Source of the DNA: Leuctra nigra
Lineage: Eukaryota; Arthropoda; Insecta; Plecoptera; Leuctridae
Assembly: GCA_934045905.1 (NCBI GenBank)
Contig: OW203768.1
Span: 23,093,060-23,157,059 of the forward strand
Length of the DNA: 64,000 bases
Direction: 5' to 3'
Shown here piece after piece: positions 42,867 to 54,100 of the stretch (within the stretch, counting starts at the first letter, position 1; every line of letters begins with the position of its first letter). The position numbers and the translations under genes were made by a program. The notes below the pieces were generated by a model, which did not search any database, had not been told where the DNA came from, and saw only the letters and a program-made list of their open reading frames with translations.

Positions 42867-45800
42867 CTAATGCCGTTTACGCCTCCTCTTCGACTTGTTT
42901 CTTGGCGAAGGAGAAGAAGAGGGACCTGGTGACTCATTCCTCACATTAGTGTCTGTATCAGCGATCTCTAATACTGGCGACGTGGTAGCGACCTCAGGAA
43001 TTTGGTTCTCATCAGTCCCCCTCACAGATGGGGTTTTATCGGCAATTGGGGTGCTGTCACCAACTGAAGGCAATGGAACCGCGTCACCAGCCACAGACGG
43101 AGTTTTGTCACCGACTGTAGGTGATGGGACCATGTCACCAGCTACAGATGGAGTTTTGTCACCGACTGTAGGCGATAAGGACATTTCACCAGCCACAGAC
43201 GGAGTTTTGTCACCAACTGTAGGCGATAAGGCCATATCACCAGCCATAGACGAAGTTTTGTCACCAACTGTAGGCGATGGCGCCATATCACCAGCCACAG
43301 ACGGAGTTTTGTCACCAACTGTAGGCGATGGCGCCATATCACCAGCCACAGACGGAGTTTTGTCACCAACTGTAGGCGATGGCGCCATATCACCAGCCAC
43401 AGATGGAGTTTTGTCACCAGCTCTAGGCGAAGGAATCTTCCCTGAAGGGCCGTCCACTCTATCCACGACGACACTGAGTTGGTTGAACTTGCTGAGGTTG
43501 GTAGGACTGCCGTCGGGTTGGTACAGCGGCACGGATTGCAAAGCTCTCGGGGTGGCGGTGTGCACCGGTGGAACCCTGCTGATATACAAGCGAATAAGAT
43601 CTTGGAGATTTCATTTTTACGCATGAGTAAGCTCGGAGAAGATACTGCTCATCTATTTTAGTGTAAAAATTCTTTCTTCCCTTTATTTAGTTCGGATGGT
43701 TAATCAAATAAATCTATTAAGACTTTTCACAAACTATTCTTTATTTCAATCAATATTTCATCCACCCTTCTGTGGACTTCTTCAGGAAACTTAATAGTAC
43801 GGACTGTACATAAAATAATCCTGCAAATTGTGATAAGAAGATGCCACTTGGCACACATGTTCATTGGTCCATTATAAGTTATTTAAGAAGGGGAGGCAAT
43901 CTCTAATTGCGTGCAGAGACTCTGTGGAGGCCATTTTCCAAGATGGCATATTTTCATATTTTTGTGTAATTTTGTTGAACTTGATATGTTTTCGGAATGG
44001 AATTTAGTCAATAAGCACAAAGTTTCAAACAAAAAATATTGTTAGAGCAGTACTTTGGCTGTAAAAAAATAATTACTGGGGAAATTGTGCATTATGGAGC
44101 AAATTATACAAGTCCTGGCAAGATTGAAACAAGTTTGCATTTTGGTATATATACACACCATTTTTTGACCACATATACTAGATGTATAAGCAAACATTTT
44201 CAGACCGGGAGGCAAATCGTATCTCAGCCAGGGGCCTCATTCTACAACTCCATTGCGACCGCTTAGCAATTTCTTCCATAAGATTAACATTGAAATAATT
44301 GCTAGGCGACCAGCAATGGAGTTGTAGAATGAGGCCCCAGGTCATCCGTGGCAGCCATTTTAAAATATTTAAGACATTTGAGGTATAATGGACAAATTAT
44401 GCCAATAAAATAGCATGCGACACCATCTTTTACATTAAATCGACCATGGGGATCTCGAATATGACATCAAAATTCTCGATTTGCATACCGATCACTTGTT
44501 GCGGCCATTTTTAAATATTTGTAAGAATTTATAATAATCAATCAAACCAGGTAAAAATAGCCGCAACAAGTGATCGTTGTACAAATCAAGAATTTTGATG
44601 TCATATTCGAGTTCCCCATGGCCGATTTAATGTGAAAGATGGTGTCGCATGCTATTTTATTGGCATAATTTGTCCATTATACCTCAAATGTCTTAAATAT
44701 TTAAAAATGGCTGCCACGGATGACCTGACTGAGATACGATTTGCCTCCCGGTCTGAAAATGTTTGCTTATACATCTAGTATATGTGGTCAAAAAATGGTG
44801 TGTATATATACCAAAATGCAAACTTGTTTCAATCTTGCCAGGACTTGTATAATTTGCTCCATAATGCACAATTTCCCCAGTAATTATTTTTTTACAGCCA
44901 AAGTACTGCTCTGACAATATTTTTTGTTTGAAACTTTGTGCTTATTGACTAAATTCCATTCCGAAAACATATCAAGTTCAACAAAATTACACAAAAAATA
45001 TGAAAATATGCCATCTTGGAAAATGGCCGCTACAGAATCACTGCACGCAATTAGAGATTGCCTCCCCTTCTTAAATAACTTCTAATGGACCAATGAACAT
45101 GTGTGCCAAGTGGCATCTTCTTATCACAATTTGCAGGATTCCTTTCATATTTAGATTGGACAGCCCGTACTATAACAAGTAAACAGCAAAATATGAAAGG
45201 AAACAGAAGACAAAAATACAAATTGAATTGATTGATACAAAAGAATGAACTACAAAATGAGTGTAGTTTAACGAGACACTGTACTGTAAAGGCTAATGGC
45301 GACGGAATATGATGATGACAGGGAGATGATGATAAAGTATAACAATGTAAGGACTGGTGGGAAGAAGGAGGTCGTGGCCCATTATTAGGGAACCTTATTG
45401 ATATCAGGATACAGAATTATTGATATCAGGATACAGAACTATTGATATCAGGATACAAAACTATTAACCTCAAAACAGTTATCCCATCGGCCATTATACG
45501 TACCTAACTCAAAATGATCAAATCAATAGAAGTCCAGTTCATATGTTGTTGGTAACTGCTCACTGATCTACCAACCGTAGGCTCGACATTTTTTAAGATA
45601 CCTATTGAGTTATTGGTATTGTTGGAATCTACTGATCATTTTCACGTCCCCATTTAGTAAGTTAAAGATTACGACTTTTTTCACAATTGCAATTGTAGAT
45701 TGCGGCAAAGCAGAGATTCGGTAACGTTCTGGTGATTTTACTCGAAACTGGTTTTGTATCAGTTGGCTGTACACGAGTGACGAAGGACTACTCACCCTCC

Positions 45801-48128
45801 CGCTGCGGCGAGCGTTTGACAGGCGAGGGCGAGGAACGGCATCACGCTGCGACGCACGTTCGGGGTCAGGTTGGCCAACATGGGCTCAATCTCCGCCGGC
45901 AGCCGCGGCCGAGTGGGCGAGTGAAGCTGGTTGCTCTCGACGGAGGAGTCGCTTGACTGGCTCTGGCGACCGTCGCGTCGTCGCTTCTCGTCAGTCAGTC
46001 GCTTGTTCTCTCTGAACGGGAAGAGCAGGCGATTACATTGTGGCTAAACATGATCAACAACACTTTTGAAACTATTTACTTACGTTTCCCTGTTTATAAC
46101 ATTCCAAAGGTTGAAAACAAGGCATTCTATTAACTTATTTTAAAAATGCAGGGACATATGTTTCAAAACAAGAATTTCCTGCCTGGCCATGCTAAATTAT
46201 TCTTCCAAGCCAAAAGAGATCAATATCATTTGAACCCAAACTATGTAATCAGATTTAACTAAATGTGTACGATTTTAATTTTGTCTGTTGGTTTTTACAA
46301 GTGGAAGTGGCGCTAGGTATCTGTTGAGTGTTTAAGAGGGCTGGGTAGTGAGCGTGGCCTTGAAGAGTTTTTTAATCGATTTTTATCAATATCTTTTACC
46401 AATGTAATTGTTAACAAAATAAAGCTTTGTACGAGTATTCAGAACAGTTCAATGACAATAATTTCATAGTTTGGAATAAGTTATTAGTTTTATTTTGTCC
46501 AACAGATGTTTAGTGCCATAATTTTACTAATTTTCGGGCACTAAACATCTGTATAGGACAAAGTAAATCTAATAAACCATTACAAGCTATGGAATTATTT
46601 TCATTGAACTGTTCTGAATACTCGTACAAAGTCTTATTTTATTAACTAGGAAAACGCTCTGTGTAACGCGTTGAATGAGCGAGCACGACACGTGCGCAAA
46701 AATTAACCGAATATGCGTTCGTTAACACACAGAAAACATTATTTTAAGTCAAACTGAAAGCAAACTACGATCCACTGAATCAATATAAAACAATGTGTCA
46801 TTGTATGACCACCATTAATGTGTAATCCGAGATATACCTAACCTTCAAGGAAATGTCAGGCTAGACAGAAGCTCAGAAACGGAATAAATCCAACGTTTCC
46901 AAGAAGAAAATAATTTGAAATAATCAATCCCCTGGACAAAAACTGTAGATACCTAATATCTATGCTTTAAAAGCGATTCAATTTTACTAATACCTTCACA
47001 AAGTACACCAAATTGCCAAAATTATCAACGAAAAAAAGCACAATGCAGGAGAGATTTGGAATGACGTGTGAACGCTAGAAGAGAACAAACGCCACTCGAT
47101 GATATTATTGAAATGTGAGCTTATGTTTCTAATCCCTCCTGGAGGCCAAGTCTTGAAACTTACGCCTTCAGGACGCAAACGCTCTCGGACGTCATAAAGT
47201 CCCATTTACTGTAAGAGTGATCGACATTGAAACATAAAGTCAAGCCACTTATTTGATTGTCATCCAGCAATCTATTGGAAACAATTTATTAACATTATAA
47301 TTATTATTTCTGATATTATACAGTCATAAAACCTTATTCAAAATAAAGCTTAACAGTTAAAGGTAGATTTCAAGGTCATCACTCTTACAGTAAATGGGAC
47401 TTTATGACGTCCTAGAGCGTTCGCGTCCTGAAAGCGTAAGTTTCAAGACTTGGCCTCCTGGATGCAAAATCAGCCAAGTAGAAACACGGGAGGCACGGCC
47501 ATCAGAACTACGAATTGACGAAAAGACAATCAAGGTCCTTAAAAACTCGAAATGATTTGTTGGAAACTATGATCCAAATTGAATTATTCAAATTTGATCA
47601 ACTCAATACACATAAAAATATCTGCTTTTCACTAAAAAAGTGTACATACCATCAAAACACTCTTGTACCTAAAGCAAATCAGATTCAGTTGCATTGGAAA
47701 GACATTCATTTTCAATGTTTCATTTCTGACAGCTATTAAAAATGTCAATAAGTGCATACTTTCTTGACAGATTCGGCTGAAAATTGGTAAAATAAGTGAC
47801 ATTGTTGGTCTTACTGACCATGCTAAATATGAGTTTGATCACATTTCTCGAAGACCATTTTCATTTTTTAGGCTATCAGGAGATACTTATTTTAACAATG
47901 AACCAATGGATGGATTTCAAAAAAAAATTGGGTCTGCAAACAGAGAAGGTTGTCTTTACATGTGTGCAAAATTTCAGGTCGATCGGTGAAGCGGTGCGAC
48001 TTCTATTGCTTCCTTTAGCATACAAAAACAAAAACAAAAAAAAAAAAAAAAAAAAAAACAGAGGTCCGTGCTAAAAGAGCCAAATGGAGTCGCTCGCTTC
48101 GCTCGCTCAACAATTACATTGGTAAAAG

Positions 48129-48159
<31 letters not shown>

Positions 48160-51100
48160 TCTATCCACTGGTTCCAATTTAATGGGTCAGGGGGTGGGTG
48201 TTCCCACCAACACTAGGGCCGCAGGACTACTGGAGACCGGCTGGCCACGCCTGGCGTCTCCTCCTCCTCGTCTTCTTCTTCTTCTCCACTTCCAATTGTT
48301 CCACAAATTGCCTCCACCTTGTTCTGTCCTCCCACTGTCTCTCAGCCTCCAACTCATTACAAAACATCGTCCTTAATAACTCCAATCCACCTCTCTCTTG
48401 GTCTTCCTACTCTACGTGGTCCCGAAGTAGCCGACTCAAGATATTGATAAAAATCGATTAAAAAACTCTTCAAGGTCAAACTCACTACCCAGCCGTCTTA
48501 ATTCCATCAGTACTACTACCACTACTACCTTGTAGATGCTGATCCTTGCTGATTGTTGCTGTTCCTGGTCATGGTAAACGACTTACCACACTCCATCCAG
48601 TCGAAGATACGCCTATTTGCAGAGTACTGCAGTATCTACAGAACCATCAACCAAGAGGAAGACTGTAGTACAGTTCAGGATGATTTATCTGCCCTATCCA
48701 CGTGGGCAAGGAAGGTCAATCAATATACTAGGTATGCTTATAAGCAGATATACGCGATTATATCCCGAGGCTCTAGTGACGTCATTGGCGGTTATCTATG
48801 CCCAAGTATCGGTTAACTATTCACCCTGCGTTTGTTTACATAGTCAACTGACCTTCCTTGCCGCGTGGGTATCCTCCAACAAAATCAGATAAATGCTGAT
48901 AAAACAAACAAAATTTCTTTCTGCACAAAGCGAAATAAAATTGAACATACCAACTCTCTTAAGCCCCATTTACACGGTGCAATTTCTTAAACAACTTCTT
49001 TGTCACATTCCCATTTTTCATACAATTTTGTATTTACTCGTCGCATCTTTCTGTCACAGAACTTAAAACACATTCTAATTTCCATTCAAGAAGAGTGACA
49101 CAGAAGTGTGGTACAGAAGTTGTACAAGAAGTTGCAATGTGTAAATGGGGCTTTAGCAACAAAGACATCGTCCCAGTGAATGAAGTGAAGTACCTGGGAG
49201 TTTGGCTCTCAGACAGCCTACGCTGGAATAAACATGTTGATGTCACTGCGCAGAAAGGCACAAGAAATATGCACTTTCTTATGCAAAATTTCCGAGGAGC
49301 TACAAAAAAGGCAAAAGAACTAGCTTACCTAACGCTGGTCCGACCCCAACTTGAGTACTGTTCAAGTGTATGGAGTCCCCACACAGCGAAGGCCACCCAC
49401 AGTCTAGACAAGGTTCAGCGGAGAGTCTCTAGGTATGTACTAAACAGCTTCAGTAGACACCCAGGCCCTACGAAGCTAATCCACAACTTCAATGGGAAAG
49501 CCTAAAAGAATGACGGGACAAGGCAAGAGTCATCGCAATATACCGAGCGCTCTCGGAGGAACCAGGATGGAAGGAGCTTCAATTCCTGCTCGAAGAACCA
49601 TCATACATTTCCCGGCACGACCACCCGATGAAGATCAGACAGCTGAACCAGAGGACTGACATTGTGAAGCACTGACTCATTGCAGAGGGAATAAAACTGT
49701 GGAATAAATTGCCACAGGATGTCCTCTTCCCAAGACCTGGCAGCAGCAAAGAACTTAAGGCATGGCTAAATAATTCTCAAAAGTCAAAATCAATTCAAAA
49801 TGTCAACTCATGTAACAATTCATTTATTTGTAATAAGAAGACTTCACAGCAACCGATGTCATTGTATGTACACTCCTGGACACTGAAATTGGCCCGCAGA
49901 CAATGTTCAAGTGGCACTACGGCTAGTATTTAACATTTATTTTAATGTAATTTTTTGACACAAAGACCGGATGGCTAGTGTGAGTTTAGGGCCTAAAAAT
50001 TACTTTAAATAAATAAATAAATACTAGCCGTAGTGCCACTTGAACATTGACCGCGGGCCAATTTCATTGTCCAGGAGTGTACCTACATGAATGTATATCA
50101 AACTTGTGCAATAAACAATAATAATAATAATATACTATTAATAATTAATAATAATAACATTTATAATTAATTAATATATTATTAATAATAATCAGAGACA
50201 ATTCAACATCTTACATCTGGATGCTCAAAGATTGCAAACACAGAATATCTGCGCAGGCATAATCTATAATCTATCATGTAATATTATTTATCAATATCTG
50301 GCTATATAATGGATTACTTCTGGAAGAGAGTCGATTATATCAATATAAACCAGAGCCTGTTCTTGAAAATGAAAAGATCAAACTGTATTTGACATACCAA
50401 TATTAACAGACAATAATAACAATAATAACAATAATTCCACACAACCGTCCCGACATCATCATCGTCTACAAGGAAACGCGTACAGCTCATTTAATCGACA
50501 TTACTCATCCCAATGATCATAATATTAACCAAGTGTTCATGACGAAGATAACAAAATATCAAGAACTTGCTGCAGAAATGAAAACAATGTGGAGATTGAA
50601 GCAAATTGATATTTATTCCAATTGTCGTGACTGTCAATGGATTGGTGCATAAAGAGCAAGAACGATACATGAAAAGACTGGCAATTCCATGGAAGATAAT
50701 AGATAGAAGTCATTCAAAAATCAGTAGTATTAGAAACATGTAGAATAATTAGAAAGATAATGAGTTAAACAGAATAAACTTGTAAAATCCATTGCGTTTG
50801 CAATTATGCCCGCAATGAGATTAGTAGTAGCCAATTATGTAATTGAGAATGAAAATAAAGGAAAAAATTGGATGAATTGTACGACAGCTTGGTCTATATT
50901 CAGTGTGATGGTCACAATCTGAATAATGGAGGAGTAGAGGGTGAGGAATTATGCGGACAACTCCCTATCGAACTACGCCACGAGGCGGTACGTACTTGAT
51001 GTCGAAGAGGATCTCGGCGGCGAGCTGCTTGTCGTACTCGAACACCTCGTTCACGTTGAGCTTGTAGGTGCTGACGACCTCGCGCAGGAACTCACGGATG

Positions 51101-54100
51101 TGCGGCATGAGCGGCGAGCGCAGCCTCTCCAGCTTGATCTTCAGCTGCATCACCGCGGGGATGACCAAGTCGATCATCCGGTTCTTGGCCACCGTGGCGG
51201 TCAGCGACTTGACCTTGCTGGCCAGCACCACGGTGGCCATCTCGTTGACGCTCGTGGGCGGCTCGTCGTCGGCACGAGTGCGCAGCGTGCTCAGCTTCAG
51301 CTCCTCGCTGCTCAGGACGAACAGCGTGTCCTGGGAACAGAGCCATCATTTCTAGTGCTGTGCGAACCTTCAATCTTACGTCAAACAGAACTCGAACCGA
51401 GCATCTAGATTTACAAACATGAACTGCATCTTTAAAAACTGTGAATAAAATAATGCTTTTTACACATAAAATTTAACACAAAGCAATGGAGCAGGGCTGC
51501 CGTTTTTACGGATTTATGAGTACAAAAACGGACACGCGGATTTGTTGACACATTAACGGATATTGGTGATTCATGGTTGAACCACATTTTCTCTGTTGAA
51601 GGAGATAATATTTCAAATTTATTACGAAAATGTATAGTTTGACAAGATATTTTCGTTTCCTGTCCAACAATTTTCAGTGCAATGATTGTTTCAAAACATC
51701 CTTTTGTGTAAGTAGGCTAGCTATACTAGGGTGAATGGTTGCGAGTGATTTGGTGAGGGAGGAAGGGGGGTGGGGAAACTGGTCGACCTTGAGCAATGCC
51801 TTGAGTGTCTAGGGGCGCGCGCTGCCTGAAGCATCCACTTGTAAGTTGTTTGCAGCTGGTCGTGGGTTAATGACCTGACTAGTGAATAGTGATTGCATCC
51901 CTCGTTTTGCGTGTGCTTATAGTTCTGCAGTTTTATTATGCTCATTATGAATATTGTGTTGGAAATGGGAGAAAGATATTTATAATTAATTTAATTATGA
52001 ATTCAAAATTACCATTCCATCCACAGCTGTCAGACCAGAACCCAACCCCCTCCCCTCATGTCCCATGTCGCATGAGGAATTCAATACCTTATCTGTCAAG
52101 TGGCCCAGTTGGTGCTTGAAATATGGGAGTTTTACATCATTTTAAAGGTTTTTAATGGGCATATGGATTTTTACGGATTTTTCATGCTTTTTAAAAGGAT
52201 ATTAATTTGTATATGGCGGCAGCCCTGCAAAGGAGTATATTGGCACTCCTGTTAATTAATGATGGAAAACATCTGTCACTGTTACCAACAATACTTTATC
52301 ACTTATCAGTGTCTTCAATTTATGAAATATATTGTGATGTGACTTATCAGGTTAGGTGATTTTTAATTCATTACAGTAACTACAGGCTGTTCAATTTACG
52401 CTTACAACACCGCTAGGGTGTAACTAAGCAGCACCATCCAGACCTTTCACCTGAATTCACCCTTTGCCAACCTGAACTTTCCAAAGTGAATCCGCTAACT
52501 GGAATGTGCCACCTAGTTCTAGCTGAGTTTCATTTTGTTGTGTTGGTTCTAGCGTAGTACATCATTTTCGTTGCCAATCTTCGCCAACATTGTCATTGTA
52601 AAGAAGATTTGATTAAACTGTAGTAGGTGGTAATTGAATAAATGGCGCTAATAAAGAAAGAAGTTGCTAAACGCAAAAAAGGTCGAAAAGGTTCGGAAAA
52701 AAATTGAACTTGTTCCCGCAACCCTAATATTTTTCTTGTGGGGGTTTCACTCTATGTATCTTCCAATTCCAAAGTATAATAAAAGTGTCTCACAATGGAT
52801 GAACTGAACACTGAACACAATCATAATGAACATTCACAATGAACACTTTTTGTGAATCCAGCCTCAGGTCTTTTCCAAATCCAGAAAATTGGAAAGTTTC
52901 AAAACTCCGTGAAACTTTCCACCACTAATCGTGTGTGCTATACCTTGACCAGCGCCTCTCCTCCCTCGTTGAGCACGATCTGACCGCGCGTCACTGCGTC
53001 CAAGATCTTGGTGCAGATGTGCTCAGTGAGCTCGTGCCGCTCCCGGTCGCTCATGTGGTCGAGCATGAAGCAGAACACCTGGCGGCGGTCGCGCTGGTCC
53101 AGTCGCGCCGTCCCGCTTGCCGCCTTCTCCGACCGCACCTGAAGCCACAGACACAACAGAGTTTTACGTCGACATTCCAGAGATTTTCCGTAAGAAATAA
53201 TTACAGGAACTAATCGATATAAGGAGCAAACTTTCTAGAAAAGTTCATGGTTAAAACGAACGTTTGAAGTTCACGATCCTTGCATATATAAAATTAAATG
53301 CGATCACTCAAAAGTTCCCCAAAAAAGTAAAGCAATCTTTTTAAAAAAGTTCCTTTTCCTTCGCCAACACGTACCTGTGCGCTGTTGAAGTGCATGAGAC
53401 TCTGAATGAAGTTGTTGCTCATGAGGTTGGCATGTCCCGGCAGCACGCCGCGCAGATAGCTGATGGCCTTGTCGTGGATGGACTTGTCTCGGTCGCACAC
53501 CGCCGACACCACGTGGAAGAAGATGTCGCCCTTGATCTTCAGGTAGTCCTCCTGCAGCAGCGCAACAAGCGAGAGCAGCGCCGCGGTGCGCACCGCCGCG
53601 CACTCGTCGTGCAGCAGCGGGTACACGTCCGGCAGCATCGCTTGGGCCAGGGACCAGTGCCTGATGGCATGAGGGTTGGGATTATCTACTAGTATCTAGG
53701 GCTCAAACCAAACCGAGCCTCTAGATGCAGGAGTGCTGATCAAATCATATCAAACAATCTGTGTGATATTACTGGCCACAACTCATAGCTGTCAACCAGA
53801 CCCCAGACTTAATGTTGGCCAATGATCCACTGCAGCTAGGCCGGCGAGCATGCTCATGTGTAAGGGCTACCCATGCCGGACAGACCAGTGCAGGTGAGGC
53901 CCAGAAAAAGAGCAGCCAGGGTCGACCTACCCATGCCCTCCCTCGAATTTACGGTTCCATCGGGCCGACCTTTCCCCTGAATCTGGTCCCTCCAGCCCCC
54001 CGGTCTGTCCCTATTTTGGCCTGGCCTTCCCACCAGTGCTGAACTCCTTCACGCTGGGGTGGGCCCATGAAGTTGACTCCTCCCCATGACCTCCATATAT

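Larger units (their letters stand above)
46332..48501. mobile_element. TTAA-flanked foldback element split by a HINE and a LINE fragment
   Basis: The left arm begins TTAAGAGGGCTGGGTAGTGA (46332) and the right arm ends with the mirror, CTACCCAGCCGTCTTAA (48501), so TTAA duplications are likely (piggyBac-like MITE). The element's own arms are 46332 to about 46535 on the left, and about 46540-46644 plus 48111-48131 plus 48438-48501 on the right. The right arm was broken twice: by HINE copy 6, and by a LINE A 3' fragment flanked by AAGATA. The intact left arm shows the original sequence at both break points. Confidence 0.85.
48502..50120 (+). mobile_element. LINE remnant with broken RT, interrupted by two MITEs
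   Basis: Fragments in order: 'MVNDLPHSIQSKIRLFA' (48565), 'NADKTNKISFCTKRNK' (48891), 'VNEVKYLGVWLSDSLRWNKH' (49174) and 'LVRPQLEYCSSVWSPH' (49338), then 'LWNKLPQDVLFPRPGSSKE' (49697). These are the RT palm end and C-terminal region of a Jockey/CR1-like LINE. Stops and frame changes make it inactive, and a short inverted block ('ggcaaggaagg' near 48706 and its mirror near 48851) brackets a further insertion. The tail reads 'gtgcaataaacaataataat'. Confidence 0.7.

Noticed and set aside
42895..43626. 243-codon plus-strand frame opposite the Cap-D3 tail
   Set aside because: It exists because the 51-bp repeat is a multiple of three and lacks stops on both strands; splice phase and the basic C-terminus support the minus strand.
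44039..44917. Twin 75-residue frames as a duplicated gene
   Set aside because: They are mirror copies in the arms of the foldback element and show no domain or start context.
45395..45467. CRISPR-like array
   Set aside because: Three contiguous 22-bp repeats without spacers in a eukaryotic intron form a simple tandem repeat.
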